Part shown: positions 12,569 through 24,331 of the stretch, piece by piece
How positions within the stretch are numbered: position 1 is the stretch's first letter
Layout: each line of letters starts with the position of its first letter
Source: Earliella scabrosa
Taxonomy: Eukaryota; Basidiomycota; Agaricomycetes; Polyporales; Polyporaceae
Assembly (NCBI GenBank): GCA_022605405.1
Contig: JABYQQ010000007.1
Location: 186,001-250,000, forward strand
DNA: 64,000 nucleotides
Direction of reading: 5' to 3'
Translations under genes and position numbers: made by a program
Notes under the pieces: model-generated
Databases searched by the model: none
What the model saw: the letters and a program-made list of their open reading frames with translations, nothing else
Told to the model about the DNA's origin: nothing

Positions 12569-13388
12569 ATGGCAAAGGTACCCTACCAGTGACTTAACCG
12601 TCCACGGTCTGCTCGCGCTGACATGACCGCAGATCAAGCAGATCCTCTTCGACTGCGACAACACCCTCGTCCTCTCCGAGCACCTCGCCTTCGAAGCCTG
12701 CGCCGAGCTCGCAAACGAGCTCCTCGCCGCCCACGGTCTCCCAGACCGCTACACCCCCTCCTCCCTCCTCGCCGCCTTCGTCGGCCAAAACTTCCGCGGC
12801 ATGCTCCTCTCCCTCGCCGACAAACACTCCCTCACCATCGCCCCCGCGGAGCTCGACGCGCTCGTCGACCGCGAACTCGGCGCCGTCATCGAGAAGCTCG
12901 AGGCGCGCGCCGAGCCGTGCCCAGGCGCCCCGGAAGTGCTTGCCGCCCTCGCCCAGGAGGGCACATACGGCCTCGCGGTAGTGTCCTCGTCCGCGCTCCC
13001 ACGCGTCGAGGCCTCGCTCCGCAAAGTCGGGATGGACCGCTACTTCCCCCCTGGGACCGTGTTCAGCGCGGCGAGCTCCCTGGAGAAGTCGACGTCGAAG
13101 CCGGACCCGGCCGTGTACGTGTTCGCGTGCGCGCGCCTGGGGGTGCGCCCGGGGGAGTGCGTCGCGGTCGAGGATAGTAGGAGCGGGGCGACTGCGGCTA
13201 AGAATGCGGGGATCCCGCTGGTGGGGTATGTGGGCCCGTATGAGGAGGGGGAGGAGAGGGAGAGGATGGAGAGGGTGTTGAGGGAGGAGTGTGGGGCGCG
13301 GTATGTGATGCGCGATTGGAGCGAGTTCTTTGAGGCGTTGAAGGTGGTCGAGGCTGGGCTAGCCGAGTCTGAGTCTGAGGCGTCGTAG
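12569..13388 (+). CDS. HAD-superfamily hydrolase (beta-phosphoglucomutase-like)
   Basis: A short first exon (ATG GCA AAG) is followed by a 55-nt intron at 12578-12632 and one long exon, giving about 253 residues. All four HAD motifs are visible: FDCDNTL (nucleophile Asp and general acid/base Asp), VVSSSA (motif II Ser), KPDP (motif III Lys) and VEDSRSG (motif IV acidic residues). A helical cap lies between motifs I and II, as in the subclass I group that includes beta-phosphoglucomutase and glycerol-3-phosphatase. The enzyme probably dephosphorylates a small phosphometabolite; the substrate cannot be read from the sequence. The C-terminal approximately 25 residues are acidic (ending ESESEAS). 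Confidence 0.85.
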
Positions 13389-14251
13389 ATGAGGGGGACG
13401 CGCGCGGGTGTGGTTGGTGGGTGTCTCTTGTCAGAATTGTGCGGATGGGCGAGAGACTCACTCTATCACCCTGCAGGGCGGGCCGCAAGTGTGGACGACG
13501 CCGAGTGGGGCAGCCTGACAGTGAGATCATGGAGACTCTTGGAGACGACAGCTGGCGAGGAACACGTCGCATGTGTATCGTTCAGCGCGCCTCCGAGCAG
13601 AACGGGTGGGTCCGAAGTACTCATCGAGACCTCAGGCCTCCGCGTCCGAGTACTAGTCTGGTACTAGTTAGCCTGCCAGTGGGGCGCCAACGTCGATAGT
13701 GGGTGTGCCGGGGGTTGGTCGCGCAGGTCGAGATATATATCTGGAGCTCCCACGGCTGAGCTCAGTAGCCCCATCAACCGACTCGTATGTATGATATGCA
13801 TGCTGCCAGTACAAGCAGCATTTGTACGATATGATAGACATGATGACAGCCACACCCTGGAACAAAGATCTCGTAGCAATCAAGTCCGAGTCAGGGCGCC
13901 GACATGCGAATGTTGCCAACTGTATGACACCCTCCAACAAGACTCGGAGTCTGAGAACGGTGCGAGGTATAGTACAAGGTAGTATGTTTCCTTCTAACAA
14001 CTTTAACCTCCCGGAGTTAGTCTGAACATGATCAGATCGCCAAGCAGAAGAGCGTATATGTTATGGTAGAGGTAAGGAGTGAACGGAATCAGAGGGCGCA
14101 AATAGTATATGGGGGAGCTCCGAGGTCACCAAAGCCAGAGACATCGAAGTCGAATAACAGAATAGAGCGAGGACGAGGATAAGTGAGAGGGGTAAGCCCT
14201 ATGTCCAACAAAAGAGACCCCGCCAACCCCCCGTCATCCGAGGAGTTGTGG
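13389..14251. other. Intergenic, nothing recognised
   Basis: About 860 bp between convergently arranged genes (HAD on plus, coiled-coil protein on minus). It contains only short chance frames and should hold both 3' ends. Confidence 0.45.
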
Positions 14252-15991
14252 TCAATGCAGCTGGAAGATATGACTGCTCTCGCTCGGCGCGGCAAGGCTA
14301 TATCGCTCGCACTCGTCGTCGGCGCGCACCCAGAGCGCCACGAGCGTCCTGCGCGCGGCGTCGCGGCTCTCGTGCGCCTCGAACTCGACCATCCGGCAGT
14401 ACTTTGTGCACTCCTGCACCCAGACCGCAAAGTTCGTGAGCCGCTCGAACACGGCGTCCTGCTTCTGGACCATGATCTTGACCTGCGCTGCATGTGCGCG
14501 CGCACGTGTCAGCTTCCGGAGAGCAAGGGCAGGAGTGGGTGGGTAGGAGTGGAGAGGGAGAGGAAGGGGAGCGTAAGAATGGGACAGACGTACGCGTGAT
14601 GCCCATCGCGAGGACCCGGCCGCCGTACATGAGGTTGTAGAGCTGCAAGGCTTGGAGGAGGCCCGTCTGCTGCAAATCCTCGCACGACTGCTCCTCGTCG
14701 CGCTTCAGGAGCTCCCAGTGCGGCTGCAGCGCCTTGACGCACTCGTTGAAGCAGATCTGTGCCTTCTCCGCCCACGCCGCCGCCTCTGAGGAACGGGGCA
14801 AGAAGCAAGAGAGATCGTCAGACTCAGAGCCTACTAGAGGACTCGGACGGGACACCGAGGCAGCTCACCGCGGTACGTCTCCTGCCTGCTCTGCTCGTCG
14901 CCGACGATGGCCTCCCACCTGCTCTTCTTGGGCGAGCAGACCGCGTCGAGGAGGTCCATCGCCTTGGAGTAATGGTGGTGCGCGGACTGGATGGCGTTGC
15001 ACGCGTGCTTGAGTGCTTCCGTCGTCGCTTTGCTCTACAACACCACGGCCTCGCATGAGCTACTGACACGCAGGACCAGCCAGGAGGCTACTCACATCCA
15101 AATATGCCTGATCGCGCGCCCCGACGGTCCTCCTCGCCTTTGTGTACTCGTCGGCGTAGTTGCCGTGCCCATGTCCACTTGAGCTCAGGCTCCTACGCCA
15201 TAGTGAATACACACGGCTTCTAGAACCTCTTCAAAAACACTCACGTGGAGCTCGCCCACGAGATAGGCCTGCCGTCTCCGAGCACCTTCCTCAGCTCCTC
15301 GAAATGCGTGTCGAGCCGCTCTGCGGCCTGCTCGGTCGCAGCAATCTATAGGGCCGAATAAGTCGGAATCCACAGACGCCCACGCGGAGGTCGGCACCGA
15401 AGACGCGTACGCAGTACGTACCCGCTTGTTGAGGGCCTCCAGCTGCTCCTCGAGCTCTGCGACGCCTGGGACTGTCTCCGGCGGAGGCACGTCCGTAGAA
15501 GAAGAGGGCGGCGAGGTAGAGAGAGCCCCATCAACGGTCTTTCGTCTGCCAAACGGGATGTTGAGGAGGGACGGCTTGCGCTTCGTCTTCGGACTGCCAA
15601 TGCGGGGAACCCAGGTCATAAGGATGAACGGCAAGTCGACAACCCGCGGGCCTGACCCACCCGCCCACCTCCCGCCATGTGGAGAGAGAGAGATAGAGAC
15701 GCACCTTCTCTGTGCCTGGTCCCGCCGCTTCCTCGCAGCACGCAGCATCTCCTCGCACCGCTCCTTCGCGCGCAGGTCGACGAACAGCCTTTGCGTCGCC
15801 GCGTCGGCGATCTTCCAGTTCTCGTACGTGCGCGAGAGCTGCCACTCCGGGTGCGGCGCGAAGTAGCTCGAGCTTGAGGCGTAGCCGGAGTCGACGGTGG
15901 TGTCCATGCTTGTGCGCGAAGCATGGGAGCCGGTGTGTCCGTAGGGCCGAGAGATGGGGGAAGACGGAGAGGGAGGGCCGTCGGTTGGCAT
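14252..15991 (-). CDS. Hypothetical coiled-coil cytoplasmic protein
   Basis: I do not recognise this gene. The start is the ATG at 15991. About seven exons can be joined, with first-exon sequence WQLSRTYENWKIADAATQRL, a second containing SLLNIPFGRRKTVDG, and a last ending SESSHIFQLH. Except for a Ser/Pro-rich head (the first 40 residues) the protein is rich in amphipathic helix: KERCEEMLRAARKRRDQAQ, ELEEQLEALNKR, then a 200-residue helical C-terminal half with HHHYSKAMDLLDAVCSPKKS and ALQPHWELLKRDEEQSCED. This pattern would suit a BAR-like or other helical-bundle protein, but I see no diagnostic signature. There is no signal peptide or membrane segment. Confidence 0.6.
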
Positions 15992-16762
15992 GGAAGAGTA
16001 GGTGAGAGAGGGAGCGCGAGCGACTGCCGTGGCTGCACGGAGAGGTGACAGATCTGATCTTCGCGCTCGATGATGGAGAGTAACGCTAGAAGCCTGTCGG
16101 TGGGTAGCCGAGGGAAGTAATTGTTAGTGCGGGTGTGAGATGAAGCAGAGTGAGGAAGGGACGGGGAAGACGAGGGAGCTATGTGCGCCCGTCCGTAATA
16201 TAGGAAGAAGTGAGAAAGGCACAGACTGGAGGCCGTTCGCGGGGCCGGCCAGAAGGCGAGGGATGCGGTAGAGTCACCATGAAGCGGGGGAGATGAAAGG
16301 CCACTACCTGGAACAGCGGGGAGGGAAGCCTGCTGTCGTCCCTTGCACGTTCGTCCGTAAACCACGCCCATTGGATCTACACGCGCCCATAGCATCGAGC
16401 GCCCATACCACCTCTGCCAGCTTCGTGGCGTGTTGGAAGTGAAGCTTGGCGAGTAACCGGCAAGAAAGACATTCCAGCTGCGTCACTGCTCTCCCACGAA
16501 CAGGTAATGAACAACTCTAGATATCGTTGAGAAGCAGGACTGCCAAGAATACACACCGGTTAGGTACACGATACTATGCTTATGTCGTCCGAAACCTTCC
16601 TATCTTCGAACAAGAGCAATGAGCGGAGCGAATGCATCAAGACACGTTCCCCGAGACCGACCTTCGGATACCCGCCCTCATAGTCTACAGAGTTCGTTAC
16701 TCCCACCTTCATTCCGATCTTACACCATCTCGCAACGTAGCCGACCCTTCGACTCGGAACCA
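15992..16762. other. Intergenic, nothing recognised
   Basis: This is the promoter side of the minus-strand coiled-coil gene and the 3' side of ATG101. A minus-strand open frame continues upstream of 15991 (to about 16395) but its translation looks non-coding. Confidence 0.4.
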
Positions 16763-18040
16763 TTATACCACCTCCACCCCGCCCACTCTCACCGATATCT
16801 TGATCGGGAACGGCGAGATTCCAGTCGCGTTCGTGATGAGAGGCACTGCAGACCGGCCCCGCTCGGACGAGGCGTGCGTCAGCATCGTCTGCAGGCTCTT
16901 CGTCAATGTCGCCGCCAGATCCGCGTTGAACTTCTGTCGCTCTGTATGGATAAACCGTCGGCTTGGGTATCAGCATCTGTGTCGACTGCGTACAGGCGGT
17001 GCGCCGCGAGGCACTGCTAGGGTCGGAACGAATCGAGGAGTGAGACGTACCTCGATCTGACGGCTGACGGATTTCGGCATTGAGCACCCTGCGTGCGCAG
17101 CATGAACGGGCACGTATAGCCAATGGAGCGACAGACCCGCTCACCACTGCTCCCAGGGAATCTCCTCCTAAACGACTAGTCAGCAAAACAAACCCTGGTG
17201 GAATGATGAACGACAGTAGACAACGATCATGTCGCAGCCGCAGATTCCTTTATACGTGTCCGCCTCCTCTCACCAACAAGAGTGGACTCTGACAGGACTC
17301 TGCAGAATCGCACAAACAAGGTATACCAACGCACCTCTCGCATAAGGAACCACGTACTTCGAGGGCGCTTCTCCGAGAACGTCACCAAAATCTGCCGATG
17401 GGACGTGTCAGCGAGGATGCTCAGACAGACTCGGGCATGCCTCGGCCATGAAGGTGCCGCCACACACAGAAGACCCTTCGCCCTCCCGCCCGCCGTCACC
17501 GAAGCCGAAGTTCGATGGGAGAGAGAGATGTGGTGCAGAAGTCTGCATACAAGGACACGCACCTGCCCACGCTTGTTCGCATCGCCCTCGACGGCCTTCC
17601 AAAACGCGTCCACCTTTTCCTCCACGAGCAATCTCATCTCTTCGTCGTCCACACCCGGCTGTGCGCGAAGGTCCCTTTCGGTCAGTTCCTTGCCCAGCAT
17701 TCGAAGCCCGCCTGTACCCGGGTCCCTCCTGTTCGGCTGAGGGGACTAGGGCCGTACACCCTACACTGGGCGGCGCGGAAGCGGACACGCACCATCGTCA
17801 CGTCGAGCACCTCAAATGTCTTTGGTTTGACCGTCCCGAACAGCCTATGGAACAGGATCGAGTGCAGCATCGCTCCAAGGACTTCCTTCGTCTGCTGCCG
17901 GTCGAGGACCTGCCTGCCTATGCATCAGCTGTTGCTTCTAATCTTGCGCGGGAACACCCGGATGGGGATGGGCAGAGCGGCGCACGAGCATCGGGCGGGC
18001 ATACCAGGTCAATCGTGATTGTTGGGTGTCCCGCGTTCAT
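16763..18040 (-). CDS. ATG101: Autophagy-related protein 101 (Atg101, HORMA domain)
   Basis: Atg101 stabilises Atg13 in the Atg1/ULK1 initiation complex in organisms that lack Atg29/Atg31, which includes basidiomycetes. The minus-strand model starts MNAGHPTITIDL at 18040. After a first intron it reads DRQQTKEVLGAMLHSILFHR, then LFGTVKPKTFEVLDVTM. Further exons give VEEKVDAFWKAVEGDANKRG, ILVTFSEKRPRSTWF (the W-F pair is in the position of the WF-finger loop), EIPWEQWVLNAEIRQPSDR and finally KFNADLAATLTKSLQTMLTH, then SSERGRSAVPLITNATGIS, ending VRVGGVEVV. These segments are diagnostic for Atg101. At least seven short exons are involved. It is divergent from the THO1 gene, 365 bp apart. Confidence 0.92.
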
Positions 18041-18405
18041 CAGTGTACTTGGATAGAGTCAAAGTCGCAGTATCTCCGGCGTCGTCCGAGTGGTATGTGG
18101 GTCAAGGCCTGATAAGAACCGTGATGCTGGTAGAGGGGTCGTGAGTAGGAAATCCTAGGGACTCGGACTGAAGCTTGGGTAAAAGCAGGCTCAGAGCAGC
18201 CTTGTAAAAGACTCCAAGGTCCCTCCGGCCCGAGGCCCGTATGAGATATATATAGCAGGTCATTCGCACGGTCACAATGGTTAGGTAGTCGGACCGGCGC
18301 TTGCGTCCTACGCTCATTCGTCCCCTTCCCTAAGCTCTCTCTCCAGTTTCCCCCGTTTCCGCCCGAATTCGTCTCTTCTGGAGACATCATTCAGAGCTGG
18401 GCGAA
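18041..18405. promoter_or_regulatory. Divergent promoter of ATG101 and THO subunit 1
   Basis: These 365 bp separate the two start codons and must hold both promoters. An ATATATATAG element at about 18246-18255 is a TATA-like candidate about 155 bp upstream of the THO1 ATG. A pyrimidine-rich tract lies at 18320-18360 just before that start, as is common in fungal promoters. Confidence 0.5.
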
Positions 18406-21003
18406 ATGCAGGCTGTGGAACAAAACCTGAAAGCACTGCTTGCCACGCTTCCCCCTCCGCCACTGGAGCGACACAACCTTGATACGCTCGTGGAACGCAC
18501 ACTATCCCAGACACAGGCCACTGCGAACCCGGAGAGCTGGAAGAATCGTTGGGAGTATGTGTTGAGAAATGAGATTCTGCAACTGGCTGTATGTTATTCT
18601 GTTCTCAGCCTCCGATTTGCATCACCTACGACGCATACAGGCGACCGAGGGCAAAGCCCTCGTGGATCCTAACACCAAGTACTATGAGCAGCTGAACGAC
18701 ATGCTCGACTTGATTCTGACCTTTACGGAGCACGGTATGTATCCTTGGCTACTCATCCACCTGACCAGAACAGGCGAACTCACGCGTCGCAGACGCATGC
18801 GAACAGATCTTCCCGTTCACGGTCCTCCAAGATCTACTCGAGACACAAACCATCTTCTCCTGCTCGCACATCTTCTCCTGGATCGAGGCGCGCGCAGCCC
18901 GCCTGACGGAGGGCATGGTCCCGCAGAAGGGCAAGGCACTCATCCTCCTCCGCACCCTCAATGACCTCCTCCGCCGCCTGTCGAACACGGGCGCGACGAC
19001 GATGTTCTGCGGGCGCATTCTCACGTTCCTCAGCCAGGTCTTCCCCCTGGGCGAGCGCAGCGGAGTGAACTTGAGAGGCGAGTACGGGCCAATGTGGGAC
19101 GGGCCTGGGGCGAAAGGCGTGGATGGTGGCGAGGAGAAGCCTGAGGCTGTGAAGGAGGAGGGTGGGGCCGAGAAGGACAAGATGGACGTGGACGACACGA
19201 AGGAGGACGAAGCGGCGGCGGTGGCAGAGAAGCGGAGGAAAGAGAAAGAGGGTGAGTATTCTGTGGTGATGTATGGGTTCCGAATGTTGACACCGTGCAG
19301 AGTTGTACCATACGTTTTGGTCCCTCCAGCTGCCCTTCTCTCGTCCGCACCTGTTTGCAGAGCAAGCGACGTTCGCGTCCTTCAAGGATGCAGTGACCAA
19401 GATTCTGCCGGTCATCAAAGAGGCCACCGCGAAGGACCGCGCTCTGATGGGGAGCAAGTCTAACCACGCTCACTCATCCGGCCCTCTCAAGCGGAAGCGC
19501 GAGCCAGGTGCGACGGAGAGCCCGGCGAAGAGCGAATACTACTTTGCCAAATATCTCACAAGTCCAGAGCTACTTGACCTCGAGGTGAGAAGTCGCGCTC
19601 CAGTAGCTCTATGTATCGTGCACCGACCACAACCCCGCTAGATCGCAGACACGCACTTCAGGCGACAGTTCCTATTCCAGCTGCTCATTCTGCTTCACCA
19701 CCTCCTCACGTTCACCCCAGCTGCAAAGACGGCATGGTCCACTGTGCGCAACCGGTCGTTGCAGATCGACTTCACGCTCGAGGCCGTGGACGCGCAGTGG
19801 GTGCAGGAGGCGATCGCGCGCGCGACGGAGGAGCTGCGGCAGACGGCGCCGAACGGCCGCATGTTCGCGGAGACGGTGCAGGTCATTCTCGAGCGCGAGA
19901 AGAACTGGGTCAAGTGGAAGAACGAGCTCTGCACGCCGTTCGACCGCGAGCCGTGGCGCGAGGAGATCGAGGTGGATGGCGAGAAACGTAGAGTTGGGCT
20001 CGAGGAGGCCACGGAGGGCGTGCGGAAGAAGATGCGGATGGACCCCGAGCCGTGGCCGCATCGGTATGGGAGCGCGGCGTTGACGGAGATCTGGGAGATG
20101 GGTTATCGGGATCTGACGGATTTACAGCACCCTTTCCAGTGAGTGCAGCGCCGACATCTCATGCACTCGCTCGGGGACACACACTGACGAGTCTCTCTGT
20201 AGACCTGGCGATGTCAAGGACTTTGTTCGCAAGATCAAGCAAGAGGACGCGCGAATCAACTTGCGCAGGCAGCAGCTCACCAAGCAGGCCGAACGCATCG
20301 CCCAGGCCCGCGCAAAAGCTGCTGCACTCAAGGACGGGGCGACCGCGCCTGGGCTCCCCAGCGCAGCGAATGCCATTCCAGCCTCTGCATCACAGGATGC
20401 GCTCTCACCGCCCAAGCCGAGCGCGCCAAGCACGCCGACGCCGCTACACCCCTCGCTGCCTGCGAAGCCTGGAACAGCACCAGGGGAGGCGTCGCCCGCA
20501 CGCGTGTCTACACCGAACTCTGGTCCAGCCACCCCCACCCCCGCGGCCGCTCCAGAGCCACCGGCCATCGTGCTACCGCCAGACGACCTGATCCAGAAGT
20601 ACGAAGAGGTCAGTCGCGTTATGCCATATCATTATCATATTCTCGCTGTGTGGGCGAGGAGAGGGACTGACCGGACGCATCACAGAACAAGGAGCGGTGG
20701 TCTTGGCTTGCGCTCAGGACGGCCCGCGACCAGTATCTGCAGCACTTTGGGCGGATCGGCACGGGCGACGTCATCATGCTCGCGCAGGAGATCGAGAAGG
20801 AGAAGGCGGAGCGCGAGAAGGCTGCGGCCGAGGCTGCTATCGCCGCGACGCAGGCTTCTGCGAGCCCTGCGCCTCCTACGACGGCGGGCGAAGGTGATGG
20901 GGCGAAGGTCGTCAAGGGAGAACCTGGGGAGAATGCCGCGAATGGAAACGCTGGTCAGGGCCAGAAGGATGGGGAGGGTGATGTGAAGATGGAGGAGCGA
21001 TAG
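18406..21003 (+). CDS. THO complex subunit 1 (THOC1/Hpr1-like)
   Basis: The THO complex couples transcription elongation to mRNP assembly and export in the nucleus. The protein starts [15 protein letters not shown] and is all-helical, with exon joins near 18587/18640, 18734/18792, 19251/19302, 19583/19642, 20141/20202 and 20608/20685. Diagnostic parts are the [19 protein letters not shown] segment, [26 protein letters not shown](G)ERSGVN, a later [16 protein letters not shown], and the [19 protein letters not shown] block typical of the THOC1 C-terminal region. A disordered Pro/Ala linker and an acidic tail ([10 protein letters not shown]) follow. Length is about 690 residues, in family range. 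It shares a short divergent promoter with ATG101. Confidence 0.88.
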
Positions 21004-21504
21004 GTGGCTGGAGGCTGGAGAGCGAGCACAGGCAACATCTCGCTGATCGTCCCTTCTGGCGGTCTGCGGTACTGCGTTCGGCGTATGGAAATGGGAAGTG
21101 CCTTGATTGTTGATTGGCTCATCTTGGTGTTCCATATGACATATGGTCAGCTGGGGACATTTGTCGCGACTAGTATGACGACATGGTACGCAGGGGAGCC
21201 AGGTCTGTCGGAGTCCTCAGTCTCGTCCTCTCCTCAAGACTCTCCTCCTACATCGAACGGCTCGGACGTGTGTCTAGACGGCCTAGACAATGCGTTGGTG
21301 CTTGTGTGGTGGTCCAATGTCGGGCTTGAGTCGTAGAGAGATCCAGTTCGAATTCCAGGCTGGTGGCGGACCGTACCTGCGAGCGACTGCGATCGTTAAG
21401 CGCGAGACGGCCCGAAGGCAGCGAATCGATAAATAAGAAGTGCACCTCTTCCTCCTGGTTTTCAATCGCTACTACTACCTACCCTCTCGCGACCCCACAC
21501 AACC
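21004..21504. promoter_or_regulatory. Promoter region of the GALE gene
   Basis: About 500 bp without a gene. An AT-rich element GATAAATAAG at about 21428-21437 lies some 70 bp before the start codon and is the best TATA candidate. No other feature was recognised. Confidence 0.45.
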
Positions 21505-23118
21505 ATGCCTGAACCTCTCAAAGTCGGTCTTGTGTTATCCTCGCGTTGCTTTCTTCCTTACCGTCACACTTTAGCGAGTCTTGGTCACCGGCGGTGCAGG
21601 CTACATCGGTGCGCACGCTCTGCCTCCAGGCGATCCCGTGTCTGACTAGAATCCCTCGCATCGTTCTCATCTCTCTATCGCGGATCTCGTACCCCCTCGC
21701 GGCCTGTCGCGTACCTCTCTCGGCTTCATCAGGCTCGCACGTCATCTTCGCGCTTCAGGAGACGCGCCGGTACAAGGTCATCTCCGTCGACAACCACCAC
21801 AACTCGTCGCCCAAGGCCCTCGAGCGTGTCGCACAGATCGCGCGAGATGCTCTCCCTGCGGACGCGTCCGAGCAGGACAAGGACAGCGCGGAGATCGACG
21901 CGTTCACGGCTGACCTCACGAAGCGCGACGAGGTCCGCAAGGTGTTCGAGAAGTATGGAAAGGGCGGAATCTGGGGTGTCGTCCACATCGCGGTGCGTCT
22001 TCATGTCTCCATCCAGCAAGATGTGACCGGGCTGATTAAGCTCTCGGGCGACGTAGGCGTACAAGGCCGTCGGCGAGTCGACCGAGATCCCCCTGACCTA
22101 CTACGAGAACAACGTCGCGGCGACGGTCTACCTCCTCCAGCTCATGTCCGAGTTCGACTGCACGCGCATCGTCTACTCGTCCAGTGCGACTGTCTACGGC
22201 ACGCCCCCCGTCATCCCTATCCCCGAGACGACCCGCCTCGAGGCGCACAGTCCGTACGGGAAGACGAAGGTTATGTGCGAGACGATCATCTCAGATCTCT
22301 GCGCCGGTGAGTGTCTATGCTATGTCCGCACGCCGCCCCTGCCCATTACTGACATTCTTGTGCGACAGCTGAGCCACAACGCTTCCGCGGCGTGTCATTA
22401 CGTTACTTCAAGTGCGTCTAGCGTCTACCAGCGAAGTTGACACCACTATGCTAACTTGACTGTCCGTACGTCAGTCCTGCGGGCGCGCACCCCTCAGGCC
22501 TCATCGGTGAGGCTCCGATTGGACGTCCCGGAAACCTCTTCCCCCTGCTGGCCGCAATTGCGGTCGGCACCCAACCCAACGACCTGAAGGTCTTTGGCAA
22601 CGACTACCCCACCCCCTACCCGTGCGTATTCTCTCCACCTCGCGGCCCTCGCTTACTGACCAGTGCACTCCTCGAGCAGCGACGGCACCTGCGTGCGGGA
22701 CTACCTCCACGTCCTCGATCTCGCCAAGGGCCACCTGCTCGCCCTGGACGGGCTCGCGCCCGAATCCAAGATCTTCGACGACTGCCCGACCGAAGCGCGC
22801 TACAAGGCGTACAACCTCGGCCGTGGCAAGGGCATGAGCGTCCTCCAGATCATCGAGGCCATGCGCAAGGCGACCGGCTTCGACTTCAAGTACGAGATCG
22901 TCGGACGCAGGTGAGCAGCCCTTTCCTCTCTTTCGTGGCTGGGACGGCGCTGAATGTGCTGGGATGTGAATAGGAAGGGCGACGTGCCTGACCTCACTGC
23001 GGACCCGACTCTGGCTGAGCAGCAGCTCGGGTTCAAGGCGGAGCAGGACCTCGAGACGATGTGCAGGGACCTTTGGAACTGGCAGACGAAGAACCCCAAG
23101 GGCTACGACAGCGAGTGA
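21505..23118 (+). CDS. UDP-glucose 4-epimerase (GALE/Gal10 epimerase)
   Basis: This NAD-dependent short-chain dehydrogenase interconverts UDP-glucose and UDP-galactose in the Leloir pathway. The first exon gives MPEPLK, and after an intron the protein continues [20 protein letters not shown], the Rossmann nucleotide-binding loop. It then has [18 protein letters not shown], the SSSATVYG segment, and the catalytic Tyr-Lys pair in SPYGKTK. The substrate-loop segments [20 protein letters not shown] and [20 protein letters not shown] follow, and the end is [14 protein letters not shown]. About eight exons are needed. It is a stand-alone epimerase with no C-terminal mutarotase domain, unlike budding-yeast Gal10. 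All key residues are present. Confidence 0.94.
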
Positions 23119-23675
23119 GCGACACTCGTCCAACCCTCAGGCCTCAGCCCGCAACTGGCGAGGCGGAAGAAAGAAGTAGACATCTGACTGTAATCTACCA
23201 TGCGACGACTCCGGGCCCTCCGGGGCTCACGGACGGACGGACATTAGTACATACCATGCACTCCGATGTGTGATCAGAGACGTGTTAGCTAGAAGTCTAT
23301 ATGCAGGGTGTACAGTACTACTACCATGCGACCAGCTGTACGGCTGTAATGAATGCGCTGGATCCTTGACTATCCGCATGCTCCGAAATCTCCGCCCGGA
23401 CGTCCTGACGCTGTGGTCGGATCGTAGGTTTGTTCCTGCGCTGCATCCTCGACGGACGGCATTACGCGCATGCATGCTTGCTTCGAGTGTCGAAGTTATG
23501 AGGGACTAGAACGTACGCTCCGAGCACCTCATACTCACCATCCGCATGCCTGAATCATGTGTGGACTGAGCAGGCCCACTACGATCCTTTGATCTGGGTA
23601 TCTGGATGAGCCTGTCTGCTCGCCGAGGATGAGACGAGAATGCACACCGTCTTATCACCGATTCCCCACAACTGG
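23119..23675. other. Intergenic, nothing recognised
   Basis: Convergent 3' flanks of the epimerase and the small minus-strand gene. Only chance frames are visible. Confidence 0.45.
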
Positions 23676-24029
23676 CTACTTAGGCGCAGCATCTCGCTCG
23701 CTCGCCTCAGACTGTCCGGCAGCCCCAGCGAACCCTGCGACCTCATTCGGGCCCCCTTCCGCCTTCTCCTGCGCGGCCTCGAGATCGCTCAACAGGGTGT
23801 CCAAATTGCCGATGATCCCGTCCAGCCGCTCCTCGACGCCGTCCGCGAGGCCCTCTGCAGCCTCTAGTCTCCGGAGGAGCTCCTCGACGCTCGCGGGGTC
23901 GGCATCGGCAGAGTCGGGGTCGTTGAGGTCTTGCGAGAGGAGGCGGGTGAGGAGCGCGATGTCGGCCTCAAGTGATGATGCGCTCTTGCCGTTCTGCGAG
24001 ATAGTCTGGCCGGATTGTGTAGAGGACAT
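23676..24029 (-). CDS. Small acidic coiled-coil protein, unknown function
   Basis: A single-exon, 117-residue frame starting MSSTQSGQTISQNG. It has one central helical stretch with heptad-like spacing (ADIALLTRLLSQDL, then VEELLRRLEAAEGL and RLDGIIGNLDTLLSDLEAAQ) and a disordered Gly/Ala/Glu tail. There is no signal peptide or membrane segment. The size and layout resemble small helical subunits of complexes such as BLOC-1 or kinetochore assemblies, but nothing specific identifies it. It is divergently transcribed from EXO84 with about 300 bp between the starts. Confidence 0.65.
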   Translation of the reverse strand: MSSTQSGQTISQNGKSASSLEADIALLTRLLSQDLNDPDSADADPASVEELLRRLEAAEGLADGVEERLDGIIGNLDTLLSDLEAAQEKAEGGPNEVAGFAGAAGQSEASERDAAPK

Positions 24030-24331
24030 GATGATAGGACAGTTGAGAGTCTGGAGACCAGTGAGGACATGCAGTTCGACCAGAATGGTAATCCAGACGC
24101 CCGTCTATGGATGGGCGTCTGATGTCTGCGTCCTTTCAGACCGAATACGATCAAGTTGTGCCGCCACCTCGATACACCCCTCAGGCTGCTCAGCCAATCA
24201 TTACTGTCTCGCCCACCTGTTTTCTTTGGCTGTGCTTGTGTTGATTCCAAGACCAAGTTTCTTCCTGCTGAATCGCTCTCGGTCGGGCAGCTTGGCAACC
24301 GTCCTCTAACTGCGCACGACCACGCTCCAGC
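24030..24331. promoter_or_regulatory. Divergent promoter of the small coiled-coil gene and EXO84
   Basis: Both start codons face away from this 302-bp gap. No clear TATA box is seen. Confidence 0.35.
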
